The notes: generated by a model not told the origin, from the letters alone. Positions 33,839 through 43,386 are shown, counted from the stretch's first letter. The stretch: DNA of 64,000 nucleotides from Streptomyces sparsogenes (GCF_001704635.1 NZ_MAXF01000130.1:81937-145936); one strand, 5' to 3'. Translations and numbers: made by a program.

Positions 33839-34869
33839 CGGCCACCATCGACAAGCCCACGGCCCCGGCCGAGGCGGGCCGCTCTGCGCGCTCCCTGGTC
33901 GACACCGTCTTCCGCGCCCGCGAGATCAGCATCGCCGGCGCCCTGGTGCTCCTGGTGCTCTTCACCTGGATCGCCGAGCCCCGCTTCCTGGGCGGCCAGG
34001 GCGTCAAGGACCTGCTGCTCAACGCCGCGATCCTGGTGCTGCTCGCCGTCGGGCAGTCCGTGGTCGTGGTCACCCGCAACATCGACCTGTCGGTCGGCTC
34101 CGTGGTCGGGCTCTCCGCCTTCGCCTGCGGGAAGTTCGTGTCCGGCACGGACCACGGCCCGCTGCTGGTGGCCCTGCTGGGGATCGCGGTCGGCGCGGCC
34201 TGCGGCCTGGTCAGCGGCTCGCTCGTCAGCTTCGGGAAGGTGCCCGCGCTGGTGGTGACCCTCGGGATGCTCTACATCATCCAGGGTGTCGACTACTGGT
34301 GGGCGGAGGGCGAGCAGATCAACGCCGCCGATGTGCCGCAGTCCGTGCTGGACCTCGGCAGCGGCAGCGTGCTGGGCATCCCGTATCTGCCGCTGATCTC
34401 CTTCGCCGTGCTCGCCGCGACCGCGTACTTCCTGCGCACCTACCGCAGCGGCCGCGAGCTGTACGCCATCGGCTCCAGCCCGGAGGCCGCCCGGCTGGCC
34501 GGGGTGCCGATCCGCCGCCGGGTGCTGGGCGCGTACGTCTTCTCCGGCGCCGTCGCCGGCTTCGCGGGCTCGCTGTGGCTGGCCCGCTTCGGCACCGTCG
34601 TCGCGGACAACGCGCACGGCTGGGAGCTGACCGTGGTCAGCGCGGTCGTGGTCGGCGGCGTCGCCATCGTCGGCGGCACCGGCACGGTGTGGGGCGCGGC
34701 GCTGGGCGCGCTGCTGCTCACCACCATCGGCAGCGCCCTGTCCGTGCTGAAGGTCGACTCCTTCTGGGAGGACGCCATCGCCGGCGCCCTGCTGCTGGCC
34801 GCGATCAGCGTGGACCGGATCGTCAATGTGCGCATGACCCGCGCGCTGAGGAAGAGGAGCGCCCGATGA
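33835..34869 (+). CDS. rhaP: Rhamnose ABC importer permease 1
   Basis: 344-residue CUT2 permease with about ten helices and the NIDLSVGSVVGLSAFACG signature of RbsC-like proteins. LYAIGSSPEAARLAGVPIRR is the EAA-like cytoplasmic loop that contacts the ATPase. It starts at ATG 33835, overlapping the ATPase stop, and ends overlapping permease 2, so the three are translationally coupled. Substrate assignment to rhamnose comes from the neighbours. Confidence 0.9.
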   Translation: MTATIDKPTAPAEAGRSARSLVDTVFRAREISIAGALVLLVLFTWIAEPRFLGGQGVKDLLLNAAILVLLAVGQSVVVVTRNIDLSVGSVVGLSAFACGKFVSGTDHGPLLVALLGIAVGAACGLVSGSLVSFGKVPALVVTLGMLYIIQGVDYWWAEGEQINAADVPQSVLDLGSGSVLGIPYLPLISFAVLAATAYFLRTYRSGRELYAIGSSPEAARLAGVPIRRRVLGAYVFSGAVAGFAGSLWLARFGTVVADNAHGWELTVVSAVVVGGVAIVGGTGTVWGAALGALLLTTIGSALSVLKVDSFWEDAIAGALLLAAISVDRIVNVRMTRALRKRSAR

Positions 34870-35855
34870 GGCTGCTGCGCACGGGGCTGCGCTGGGACAC
34901 CGCGGTGGGCGTGCTGCTGGTGGCGGTCTTCGTCACGGGCCTCGGCACCACCGATGGCTTCGCGAGCCGCGACAACCTGGCCTTCGCCTTCAACGACATC
35001 GCCGAGGTGGCGCTGATGGCGCTGCCCATGACGCTGCTGGTGGTCGCCGGGCAGGTGGATCTGTCGGTGGCCTCGATGCTGGGGCTGAGCAGCGCCCTCA
35101 CCGGCCAGCTGTGGGACTCAGGCTGGGCCTTCGAGACGATCGTGCCCGTGGTGCTGCTGGTCGGCGTGGCCGGCGGCCTGCTCAACGGCTGGCTGGTCAC
35201 CAAGGTCGGACTGCCCTCGCTCGCCGTCACCATCGGCACCCTCGCCCTCTACCGGGGCCTGGCCTCCGTGGTGCTCGGGTCCAACGCCATCACCGACTTC
35301 CCCGAGAACTACGCCGCGTGGGCGGTGGACACCACCACCGTCCCCGGCACCTTCATCACCTATCCGGTGGCGCTGTTCATCGTGCTGGCCGTCGTCGCCG
35401 CGGTGGTGCTGCACGCGACGGGCCTGGGCCGGTCGCTGTTCGCCATCGGCGCCCAGGAGGACGCCGCGTACTACGCCGGCATCCGCGTGGGGCGCATCAA
35501 GCTCGCCCTGTTCGTGGTCACCGGGCTGGTGTCCGCCTTCGCGGGCGTGGTGTTCACCCTGCGCTACGGCAGCGCCCGCGCCGACAACGGCCAGGGCTTC
35601 GAGATGCTGGTCATCGCCTCCGTCCTGCTCGGCGGCATCGACTTCGACGGCGGGAAGGGCACCCTCTTCGGCGCGGTCGCCGGAGTGCTGCTCATCGGCG
35701 TCCTGAAGAACCTGCTGACCCTCAACGACGTGGCCAACGAGGTCCAGGTGATCGTCACCGGGCTGCTGCTGGTGGCGTCCGTCCTCACCCCCCGCCTGAT
35801 CTCCACCGTCGGCGAGTGGCGCCACCGCAGAGCCGCCGCCACCTCCTCGAACTGA
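34866..35855 (+). CDS. rhaQ: Rhamnose ABC importer permease 2
   Basis: 329-residue CUT2 permease, a paralogue of permease 1. It has GQVDLSVASMLGLSSALTG and the EAA-like loop LFAIGAQEDAAYYAGIRVGR. About nine to ten helices. ATG 34866 overlaps the previous stop by 4 bp. The two permeases presumably form a heterodimeric channel. It is followed 42 bp later by the binding lipoprotein. Confidence 0.9.
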   Translation: MRLLRTGLRWDTAVGVLLVAVFVTGLGTTDGFASRDNLAFAFNDIAEVALMALPMTLLVVAGQVDLSVASMLGLSSALTGQLWDSGWAFETIVPVVLLVGVAGGLLNGWLVTKVGLPSLAVTIGTLALYRGLASVVLGSNAITDFPENYAAWAVDTTTVPGTFITYPVALFIVLAVVAAVVLHATGLGRSLFAIGAQEDAAYYAGIRVGRIKLALFVVTGLVSAFAGVVFTLRYGSARADNGQGFEMLVIASVLLGGIDFDGGKGTLFGAVAGVLLIGVLKNLLTLNDVANEVQVIVTGLLLVASVLTPRLISTVGEWRHRRAAATSSN

Positions 35856-35897
35856 CGCCCCGGCGCACCACCTCCCCCTTCCCCGAAAGGTCTCCCC

Positions 35898-36989
35898 ATG
35901 TTCCTCCGCACGTCCTCCCGGCGCCGCGCCGCGGCGACCCTCGCCACGGCCTGTGCCCTGGCCGTCACCCTCGCGGGATGCGGCGGCACCACCAAGAAGG
36001 ACTCCGACCACAACAGCGGCGGTGGCGCCAAGGCCACGGACGCCAAGGCCGACCCCGGCGCCCCGCTGAAGAAGGGGCTCAAGCTCGCCTTCCTGCCCAA
36101 GCAGATCAACAACCCGTACGAGAAGATCGTCGACGACGCGGGCATCGCCGCCGCCAAGGAGTTCAGCGGCGAGGGCAAGGAGGTCGGCCCCTCCGACGCC
36201 AGCGCCTCCTCCCAGGTCTCGTACATCAACACCCTCATCCAGCAGCGGCAGGACGCCATCCTGATCGCCGCCAACGACCCCAACGCGGTGTGCGGCCCCC
36301 TCAAGCAGGCCATGAAGAAGGACATCAAGGTCGTGGCCTACGACTCGGACACGGCCAAGGACTGCCGCCAGCTGTTCATCAACCAGGCCAGCTCCGAGGA
36401 GATCGGCCGCAGCCAGGTCCAGCACATCGCCGAACAGCTCGACTACAAGGGCGAGATCGCCATTCTCTCGGCCACCCAGAACGCGACCAACCAGAACACC
36501 TGGATCGAGTTCATGAAGGACGAGCTGAAGAAGCCCAAGTACAAGAACATGAAGCTGGTCAAGACCGCCTACGGCGACGACGACGACCAGAAGTCCTTCC
36601 AGGAGACCCAGGGCCTGCTGAAGGCCTACCCCGACCTGAAGGGCATCATCTCGCCCACCACCGTCGGCATCGCCGCGGCCGCCCGCTACATCAGCGGCTC
36701 CTCCTACAAGGGCAAGGTCGTCATCAACGGCCTCGGCACGCCCAACCAGATGCGCAAGTACGTCAAGGACGGCACCGTCGAGCAGTTCTCCCTGTGGGAC
36801 CCGAAGAAGCTCGGCTACCTCGGCTCGTACGCGGCGGCGGCACTCGCCTCCGGGCAGATCACCGGCGCGGAGGGCGAGAAGTTCAAGGCCGGCAAGCTCG
36901 GCCAGTACACGATCGGCAAGGACGGCGAGGTCATCCTCGGGCCGCCCACCGTCTTCGACAAGAACAACATCGACGACTTCGACTTCTGA
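35898..36989 (+). CDS. rhaS: Rhamnose-binding lipoprotein
   Basis: 363-residue solute-binding protein of the periplasmic-binding-protein-4 type. It has a lipoprotein signal, LAVTLAGCGG, with the lipid-modified Cys, then a Gly/Lys linker and the sugar-binding fold starting KLAFLPKQINNPYEKIVDDA. QQRQDAILIAANDPNAV and ILSATQNATNQN are typical of RhaS. GAAAGG precedes ATG 35898. It captures sugar at the cell surface and delivers it to the two permeases. Confidence 0.92.
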   Translation: MFLRTSSRRRAAATLATACALAVTLAGCGGTTKKDSDHNSGGGAKATDAKADPGAPLKKGLKLAFLPKQINNPYEKIVDDAGIAAAKEFSGEGKEVGPSDASASSQVSYINTLIQQRQDAILIAANDPNAVCGPLKQAMKKDIKVVAYDSDTAKDCRQLFINQASSEEIGRSQVQHIAEQLDYKGEIAILSATQNATNQNTWIEFMKDELKKPKYKNMKLVKTAYGDDDDQKSFQETQGLLKAYPDLKGIISPTTVGIAAAARYISGSSYKGKVVINGLGTPNQMRKYVKDGTVEQFSLWDPKKLGYLGSYAAAALASGQITGAEGEKFKAGKLGQYTIGKDGEVILGPPTVFDKNNIDDFDF

Positions 36990-37000
36990 GGCGGCCCGGC

Positions 37001-37321
37001 ATGCAGCGCGTCTGCTTCCTGCTGAAGGTCCGCCAGGACCGGCTCGCGGAGTACCGCGAGCGCCACGCCGCCGTCTGGCCCGAGATGCTCGAGGCCCTGT
37101 CCGCCGCCGGCTGGCACAACTACTCGCTCTTCCTGCGCGAGGACGGACTGCTGGTCGGCTACCTGGAGACGGAGGACTTCGCCGCGGCCCGGGCCGCCAT
37201 GGACGGGACCGACGTCAACGCCCGGTGGCAGGCCGAGATGGCGGACTTCTTCGAGGCGCTGGACGGCGCGAAGCCGGACGAGGCGATGAAGCCGCTGACA
37301 GAGGTCTTCCACCTCGCGTAG
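37001..37321 (+). CDS. rhaU: L-rhamnose mutarotase
   Basis: 106-residue protein of the RhaM/RhaU family, which interconverts alpha and beta L-rhamnose. It has MQRVCFLLKVRQDRLAEYRE, HAAVWPEMLEAL and the closing PLTEVFHL motif, with the catalytic His in the RERH segment. It starts 11 bp after the binding-protein gene. Its presence is a strong marker that the cluster handles rhamnose. Confidence 0.93.
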   Translation: MQRVCFLLKVRQDRLAEYRERHAAVWPEMLEALSAAGWHNYSLFLREDGLLVGYLETEDFAAARAAMDGTDVNARWQAEMADFFEALDGAKPDEAMKPLTEVFHLA

Positions 37322-37415
37322 CCCCGGGGGCCGGGGACCGCCTCTCCCCGGGCGGCCCCCGAACCCGCGGCGCGGCCGCCACCGGACAAGGAACCGACGA
37401 CACGAAGGACCCGTC

Positions 37416-38840
37416 ATGAACGCACGCACCCCCGCCGTCGCCCGCAAGCCGAAGATCGGGCTGGTCGCGGGCGGACTCGGGGCGTACTGGCCCCAGTTCC
37501 CCGACCTGCTGCCGCAGCTGCGCCGCTCCGCGGAGCGGGTCACCGAGCGCATGCGGGAGTTCGACGCCGAGGTCGTCGACGTGGGCTTCATCTCCGACGC
37601 CCAGGAGGGCGCGGTGGCCGCCGAGAAACTCCGCGCCGCCGACTGCGACCTCATCGTCGGCTTCCTCACCACCTACATGACCGCCACCATGCTGGTCCCC
37701 ATCGCCCAGCGCAGCGGCGCCCCCGTCCTGCTGATCAACCTCCAGCCCACCGAGGCCATGGACCACGCGTCCTTCGACACCGGCGCCTGGCTCGCCTACT
37801 GCGGCGCGTGTCCGCTGCCCGAGATGGCGAACGCCTTCGAACGGGTCGGCGTCCCCTTCCGCTCGGTGTCCGGGTATCTGGAGGACCAGCGGGCCTGGGA
37901 CCGCATCGGCCGCTGGATCCGGGCCGCCGGGGTGCGGTCCGTGCTGCGCCACGGGCGCCACGGGCTGATGGGCCACCTGTACCCGGGGATGTACGACGTG
38001 TCCACCGACCTCACCATGGTCACCGGCAATCTCGGCGGCCATGTGGAGGTGCTGGAGTTCGACGACCTGCGGGTGCGCGTCCAGCAGGTCGAGGACGACG
38101 AGGTCGAGGCGAAGCTGGCCGAGACCCGCCAGGTGTTCGAGCTCGCCGACTCCGTCGTCGAGGAGGACCTGACCTGGGCGGCCCGGGTGGCCGTCGGCCT
38201 GGATCGGCTGGTGGCCGACTTCGACCTGGACTCGCTGGCGTACTACCACCGGGGACTGGACGGCGAGATCCACGAGAAGCTGGGCGCGGGCATGATCCTC
38301 GGCTCCTCGCTGCTCACCGCCCGCGGCGTCCCGGCGGCCGGCGAGTACGAGCTGCGCACCTCGCTGGCCATGCTGATCTGCGACCGGTTCGGCGCCGGCG
38401 GCTCCTTCACCGAGCTGCAGGCGCTCAACTTCCGGGACGCGGTGGTCGAGATGGGCCACGACGGGCCCGGCCATCTGGCCATCAGCGAACGCAAGCCGCT
38501 GCTGCGCGGCCTCGGCGTCTACCACGGGAAGCGCGGCTGGGGCGTGTCCGTCGAGTTCGACGTCCGGCACGGCCCGGTCACCCTGGTGGGACTCGGCCAG
38601 ACCCGGGACGGCCGCTACAAGATCGTCGCCTCCGAGGGCGAGGTGGTCGGCGGCCCGCTGCTGCGGATCGGCAACACCACCTCGCGCGTCGACTTCGGCT
38701 GTGACCCGGGGGAGTGGACCGACGCCTGGAGCGCGAGCGGCGTCGCCCACCACTGGGCGCTGGCCACCGGCCGGCTGCTGCCCGAGCTGCGCGCCCTGGC
38801 CGACCTCACCGGCCTGGAGCTTGTGGAAGTCGCCGCTTGA
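37416..38840 (+). CDS. L-fucose/L-arabinose isomerase-family protein
   Basis: 474-residue protein related to L-arabinose/L-fucose isomerases. It has KIGLVAGGLGAYWPQFPDL, VDVGFISDAQEGAVAAEKL, LINLQPTEAMDH and HLAISERKPLLRGLGVYHG. Its role here is not clear: rhamnose isomerisation is already covered by rhaI, so it may act on another sugar such as L-fucose or L-arabinose, or be a divergent paralogue. It is directly upstream of, and overlaps by 1 bp, the first LacI gene (TGATG). Confidence 0.78.
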   Translation: MNARTPAVARKPKIGLVAGGLGAYWPQFPDLLPQLRRSAERVTERMREFDAEVVDVGFISDAQEGAVAAEKLRAADCDLIVGFLTTYMTATMLVPIAQRSGAPVLLINLQPTEAMDHASFDTGAWLAYCGACPLPEMANAFERVGVPFRSVSGYLEDQRAWDRIGRWIRAAGVRSVLRHGRHGLMGHLYPGMYDVSTDLTMVTGNLGGHVEVLEFDDLRVRVQQVEDDEVEAKLAETRQVFELADSVVEEDLTWAARVAVGLDRLVADFDLDSLAYYHRGLDGEIHEKLGAGMILGSSLLTARGVPAAGEYELRTSLAMLICDRFGAGGSFTELQALNFRDAVVEMGHDGPGHLAISERKPLLRGLGVYHGKRGWGVSVEFDVRHGPVTLVGLGQTRDGRYKIVASEGEVVGGPLLRIGNTTSRVDFGCDPGEWTDAWSASGVAHHWALATGRLLPELRALADLTGLELVEVAA

Positions 38841-39862
38841 TGGCACGTCCGGTGGGGATCAAGGAGGTGGCCCGCCAGGCCGGGGTCTCCGTCGGCACGG
38901 TCTCCAACGTCATCAACCGCCCGGAGTCGGTGTCGGAGGAGACCCGGGCCCGGGTCCTGGCCACCATCGAACGGCTGGGCTATGTGCGCAGCGAGTCGGC
39001 GCGCCAGCTCCGGGCGGGGCGCAGCCGGATCATCTCGCTGCTGGTGCTGGACATGGCCAACCCGTTCTTCGTGGACGTGGCCAGTGGCGCGGAGCGGGCG
39101 GCGCGCGAGGCCGGGCTCGGGGTGATGGTGTGCAACAGCGCCCAGAGCCCCGAGGAGGAGGCGGAGTACCTGGCGCTCTTCACCGAGCAGCGGGTACGCG
39201 GCGTCCTGGTCACCCCCGCCGACATCACCGGGCGGAACCTGGAGTCCTTCCGGCGCCACGGCATCCCCTTCGTGTTCGTCGACCGCGTGGTGCCCAGCGC
39301 GGAGGGCTGCTCGGTCTCGGTCGACGACGTCATCGGGGGCACGCTCGCCGTCCGCCACCTCCTCGCCCACGGACACCGCTCCCTCGCGTACGTCAGCGGC
39401 CCCATGCAGCTCGCCCAGTGCCACGACCGCCGCACCGGCGCGCTGCGCGCCCTGCGCGAGGCAGGCCTGGACGGGGACGCGCTGCGCCATGTCGAGGTCG
39501 AGCGGCTCGATGTGGCGGCGGGGCGGGACGCGGGGGCGCGGCTGCTGGGCATGTCGCCGCGGCCCACGGCCGTGTTCTGCGCCAACGACCTGCTGGCGCT
39601 CGGGGTGCTGCAGGCGCTGTACGGGGCCGGGGTGTCGGTGCCCGAGGAGATGGCGCTGGTGGGCTACGACGACATCGAGTTCGCGGCGGCGGCCGCGGTG
39701 CCGCTGACCTCGGTGCGCCAGCCGGCGTTCCGGATGGGGCGTACGGCGGCGGAGCTGCTGATCGAGGAGACGGACGAGACGGCATACGCCCACCGGCACC
39801 AGCGGATCGTGCTGCTGCCGGAACTCGTGGTCCGCGGATCGAGCCTGGCACGGCCGCGCTGA
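38840..39862 (+). CDS. LacI-family regulator 1
   Basis: 340-residue repressor. Residues 1-55 form a helix-turn-helix domain (VGIKEVARQAGVSVGTVSNV), followed by a periplasmic-binding-like sensor domain. ATG 38840 overlaps the previous stop. It shares two blocks of completely identical DNA with the neighbouring paralogue. It probably binds the TGAAACG-type sites between the two rha arms and responds to rhamnose or a derivative. Confidence 0.9.
   Translation: MARPVGIKEVARQAGVSVGTVSNVINRPESVSEETRARVLATIERLGYVRSESARQLRAGRSRIISLLVLDMANPFFVDVASGAERAAREAGLGVMVCNSAQSPEEEAEYLALFTEQRVRGVLVTPADITGRNLESFRRHGIPFVFVDRVVPSAEGCSVSVDDVIGGTLAVRHLLAHGHRSLAYVSGPMQLAQCHDRRTGALRALREAGLDGDALRHVEVERLDVAAGRDAGARLLGMSPRPTAVFCANDLLALGVLQALYGAGVSVPEEMALVGYDDIEFAAAAAVPLTSVRQPAFRMGRTAAELLIEETDETAYAHRHQRIVLLPELVVRGSSLARPR
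38966..39141 (+). repeat. 176-bp identical tract, copy 1 (partner 40080-40255)
   Basis: Identical base for base to 40080-40255 in the second LacI gene by my reading; it encodes the hinge and start of the sensor domain. Confidence 0.9.
39512..39618 (+). repeat. 107-bp identical tract, copy 1 (partner 40626-40732)
   Basis: Identical to 40626-40732; it encodes the GRDAGARLLGMSPRPTAVFC region of the sensor domain. Confidence 0.9.
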
Positions 39863-39953
39863 ACCCGGAGATCGGGACGAGGACCGCGTCGCGGACGGCC
39901 TAGCATGGGTCCCGCGGCCCCCATCGGCCGCGGGAAGGCGGCGGTCGAAGGTC

Positions 39954-40994
39954 GTGGGACGCATGGTAGGGATCAAGGACGTCGCGCGGCAGGCGGGCGT
40001 GTCCGTCGGTACGGTCTCCAATGTGATCAACCGGCCGGAGATGGTCGCCGAGGCCACCCGCCACCGGGTGCACGCCGCGATCGAACGGCTGGGCTATGTG
40101 CGCAGCGAGTCGGCGCGCCAGCTCCGGGCGGGGCGCAGCCGGATCATCTCGCTGCTGGTGCTGGACATGGCCAACCCGTTCTTCGTGGACGTGGCCAGTG
40201 GCGCGGAGCGGGCGGCGCGCGAGGCCGGGCTCGGGGTGATGGTGTGCAACAGCGCGCAGAGCCCCGACGAAGAGGCCGACTACCTCGCCCTGTTCGCCGA
40301 GCACCGCGTGCGCGGGGTGCTGGTCACCCCCGCCGACGCCGCCGGGCAGAATCTGCGCAACTTCCGGCGCCACGACATCCCGTATGTCTTCGTGGACCGT
40401 GAGATGCCGGACGACCAGGGCTGTTCGGTGTCCGTGGACGACATCGAGGGCGGCGCCCTCGCCGGCCGCCACCTGATCGCCCAGGGGCACCGCGCCCTGG
40501 TCTACGTCAGCGGCCCGATGCAACTGCCCCAGTGCCAGGACCGGCACAAGGGCGTGCTCGCCGCGCTCGCCGAGGCCGGCATGGAGCCGGAGGCGCTGGT
40601 GCACATCGAGGCCGAGCGGCTCGACGTGGCGGCGGGGCGGGACGCGGGGGCGCGGCTGCTGGGCATGTCGCCGCGGCCCACGGCCGTGTTCTGCGCCAAC
40701 GACCTGCTGGCGCTCGGGGTGCTGCAGGCGCTCTTCGCGGCCGGGGTGTCGGTGCCGCACGACGTGGCGCTGGTGGGGTACGACGACATCGAGTTCGCCT
40801 CGGCCGCGGCCGTACCGCTGACCTCCGTACGGCAGCCCGCCTTCCGGATGGGCCGTACGGCGGCGGAGCTGCTGATCGAGGAGACCGGCGAGGACGCCGA
40901 CGCGCACCGGCACCGGCGCATCGTCCTGCGGCCGGAGCTGGTGGTCCGCGACTCGACCCTGGCGGCCGCCGGCCGCCACGGGCGGGGCGCCTAG
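39954..40994 (+). CDS. LacI-family regulator 2
   Basis: 346-residue paralogue of the upstream LacI gene. The helix-turn-helix is VGIKDVARQAGVSVGTVSNV. GTG 39954 gives an N-terminus that aligns residue for residue with the paralogue (MGRMVGIK against MARPVGIK); ATG 39963 is an alternative with slightly better ribosome-binding-site spacing. The sensor domain differs from the paralogue outside the two identical blocks, for example in residues 105-220, so it may sense a different ligand. Confidence 0.88.
   Translation: MGRMVGIKDVARQAGVSVGTVSNVINRPEMVAEATRHRVHAAIERLGYVRSESARQLRAGRSRIISLLVLDMANPFFVDVASGAERAAREAGLGVMVCNSAQSPDEEADYLALFAEHRVRGVLVTPADAAGQNLRNFRRHDIPYVFVDREMPDDQGCSVSVDDIEGGALAGRHLIAQGHRALVYVSGPMQLPQCQDRHKGVLAALAEAGMEPEALVHIEAERLDVAAGRDAGARLLGMSPRPTAVFCANDLLALGVLQALFAAGVSVPHDVALVGYDDIEFASAAAVPLTSVRQPAFRMGRTAAELLIEETGEDADAHRHRRIVLRPELVVRDSTLAAAGRHGRGA
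40080..40255 (+). repeat. 176-bp identical tract, copy 2 (partner 38966-39141)
   Basis: Second copy; flanking codons diverge at once on both sides, including synonymous sites. Confidence 0.9.
40626..40732 (+). repeat. 107-bp identical tract, copy 2 (partner 39512-39618)
   Basis: Second copy of the 107-bp tract, in the second LacI gene. Confidence 0.9.
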
Positions 40995-41121
40995 GACCGG
41001 GTTCCACCGGCCTGGGACCTCACGCGGCTGTCGGCGCTCCGGTCCAAGCGACAGACGCGACCGAGGCGACCGACGCGGCCGGGGTGGGCGACGCCGGCGA
41101 CGCGGCCGCCGGCGCTCGGGC

Positions 41122-42237
41122 TCAGGCGACCGGTGCGAGCGGCGCGGTCGGCGCTGTGGCGCGCTCGGGCGCCGCGAGCAGTGCCTTGATCTCCCGTACG
41201 GCGGCCCGCCCCGCCCGGTTGGCGCCGACCGTGCTCGCCGACGGGCCGTAGCCGACCAGGTGGACACGGGGGTCGCGAAGCGCCCGCGTGCCCTCGACGG
41301 CGATCCCGCCGCCCGGCTCGCGCAGCCTCAGGGGCGCGAGGTGGTCGATGGCGGCGCGGAAGCCCGTGGCCCACAGGATGACGTCGGCGTCCACGGCCCG
41401 CCCGTCCGCCCAGGCCACGCCGGTCGGGGTGATCCGCTCGAACATCGGCTTCCGGTCGAGCACGCCCTTCGCGCGGGCCCGCTCCATCGCCTCGGTCATG
41501 GGCAGCCCGGTCACGGACACCACGCTGAGCGGGGGCAGCCCGCGCCGCACCCGCTCCTCCACCATGGCCACGGCCGCCCGCCCCTGCTCCTCGCCGAACG
41601 GCCCGGAGCGGAACACCGGCGGCCGGCGCGTCACCCAGGTGGTCTCCGCGGCCACCTCGGCGATCTCCAGGAGGTGCTGCACGCCGGAGGCCCCGCCCCC
41701 GACGACGACCACCCGCAGCCCGGCGAAGGCCTCAGGACCCGGGTACTGGGCGGTGTGCAGCTGCCGCCCGCGGAACGTCGTCTGGCCGGGGTAGCGGGGC
41801 CAGAAGGGCCGGTCCCAGGTGCCGGTCGCGTTGATCAGCGCGCGGGTGGACCACACCCCCGCCAGGCTCTCCACCCGCAGCCGCCCGCCCTCGCCCTCGC
41901 GCACCGCCGCCACATCGACCGGACGCGCGACCCGCAGGTCGAAGGCGGCCTCGTAGCGCGCGAAGTACTCCGTGATGACCTCGGACGACGGCCGCCCGTC
42001 GGCCGCGCCGGTCAGCCGCATGCCCGGCAGGTCGTACATCCCGTGCACCTTGCCGTACGTCAGCGACGGCCAGCGGAACTGCCAGGCGCCCCCGGGGCCG
42101 GGGGAGTGGTCGAGCGCGACGAAGCCCGTGCCCGGCTCGAACCCCGCCCGTCGCAGGTGGTAGGCGCTGGACAGCCCCGCCTGCCCGGCGCCGATGACCA
42201 CGACGTCGACCTCGCGCACCGCTGCTGTGTCGTTCAC
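41122..42237 (-). CDS. Flavin-containing monooxygenase-type oxidoreductase
   Basis: 371-residue FAD/NAD(P)H enzyme. The FAD-binding VVVIGAGQAGLSSAYHLRRAG is at the N-terminus and the NADPH-binding VVVVGGGASGVQHLLEIA near residue 180; ILWATGFRAAIDHL is the family's closing motif. It resembles Baeyer-Villiger or FMO-type enzymes without a clear substrate. GTG 42237 was chosen because the longer frame would overlap the divergent lipoprotein gene. The C-terminus is Ala/Pro-rich. There is no pathway context. Confidence 0.85.
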   Translation of the reverse strand: MNDTAAVREVDVVVIGAGQAGLSSAYHLRRAGFEPGTGFVALDHSPGPGGAWQFRWPSLTYGKVHGMYDLPGMRLTGAADGRPSSEVITEYFARYEAAFDLRVARPVDVAAVREGEGGRLRVESLAGVWSTRALINATGTWDRPFWPRYPGQTTFRGRQLHTAQYPGPEAFAGLRVVVVGGGASGVQHLLEIAEVAAETTWVTRRPPVFRSGPFGEEQGRAAVAMVEERVRRGLPPLSVVSVTGLPMTEAMERARAKGVLDRKPMFERITPTGVAWADGRAVDADVILWATGFRAAIDHLAPLRLREPGGGIAVEGTRALRDPRVHLVGYGPSASTVGANRAGRAAVREIKALLAAPERATAPTAPLAPVA

Positions 42238-42332
42238 GCTTCCACCAACGACGGCGGGCGGCCGGATCTTCCCGGCCGTGTCCCTCGCGGTAGGGTCCGA
42301 CGTCTCGGGTGGGACGTCCGGAAGGTTGTTCG

Positions 42333-43265
42333 ATGGTGACACGACGCGCGCGGTGGTGGGCCGCCGCCCTGCTCATGGCGGCGCTGACGGGCTGTGGCTC
42401 CACCGCCGACACGCCCTCGTCCCCCGGGGCGAAGGGAGCCCCGGAGGTCACGGACGAGAAGCACCTGCCGCCCCTCCCGCTCGACCGCTACCGGCTCGGC
42501 AACGACGAGAGCAGGCGGTGGACGAAGGCGCAGCAGCGACTGGCCCAGCGGTGCATGGTGGACCTCGGCTTCACCGACTTCCCCGCCGATCCCAAGCCCC
42601 CGAGCGCGCCGACGGTCTCGGGGACGCTGACCGTCACGGCAGCGCCGACACCGCTGGGCCGGCTCGACCTCGACAAGGCCGAGCGGTGGGGCTACGGCTG
42701 GGACCCGAAGGTCTCCCGCCGCCGGCCCCCGGAACCGGCCGGACGGGCGATGACGGACCGTGAGTTCGCCGCCCTGTACGGCAGGTCCGGCGGCCGGGAC
42801 ACGCCCAGCGGGCGCAAGCCCCCCGAGCAGGGGTGCTCGGGGCAGGCGAACCGTCGGCTCGCGAAGGGCGTCGAGAACCTCACCCGCATGTGGACCTATG
42901 TCTCCAGGCGGGACGCGGCCCTGCACAAGGCGGTGATGAAGGACCGGGAGGTGCGCCGGGCCTTCGCCACCTGGTCGAAGTGCGTCACGGACAAGGGGGG
43001 CGAGCGCTACCCGGATCCGCTGGCCGCGTACGGCGCCAAGGCGTGGGGCCGGGGCAAGGACGGCAACACCACCCACACCCGGCGGGAGGTGCGGACCGCC
43101 GTCGCGGACGTCGAGTGCAAGCGGGAGCACAACACCGCCGGCGTGTGGTGGACCGCCGCCACCAAGCACCAGCGCGCCGACATCCAGCGGAACAAGGCCA
43201 CGTACGAAGCGGTCCGCGACGATCTGGACGTGCTGCGGGGCAACATGCGCGAGGCCCTCGGCTGA
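42333..43265 (+). CDS. Lipoprotein of unknown function
   Basis: 310-residue protein with a lipobox, LLMAALTGCG, then a Ser/Pro linker and a soluble domain with several conserved-looking Cys (QRCMVDLGF, QGCSGQANR, WSKCVTDKG, DVECKREHN), which could form disulfides. GGAAGG lies 7 bp before ATG 42333. It looks like the large group of Streptomyces secreted lipoproteins of unknown function. It is divergent from the monooxygenase, with a gap of 95 bp. Confidence 0.8.
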   Translation: MVTRRARWWAAALLMAALTGCGSTADTPSSPGAKGAPEVTDEKHLPPLPLDRYRLGNDESRRWTKAQQRLAQRCMVDLGFTDFPADPKPPSAPTVSGTLTVTAAPTPLGRLDLDKAERWGYGWDPKVSRRRPPEPAGRAMTDREFAALYGRSGGRDTPSGRKPPEQGCSGQANRRLAKGVENLTRMWTYVSRRDAALHKAVMKDREVRRAFATWSKCVTDKGGERYPDPLAAYGAKAWGRGKDGNTTHTRREVRTAVADVECKREHNTAGVWWTAATKHQRADIQRNKATYEAVRDDLDVLRGNMREALG

Positions 43266-43386
43266 CCGGCCGGCGGAGGTGCCGCGGCCGGAGATACGCT
43301 GGTCGGGAACCCCTTGTGCCCGTCGTGCATCTGACTGCTCGAAGGGTTTCGGGCCACCCCCGGACACCGTCGCGAGAGGAGCCCCC

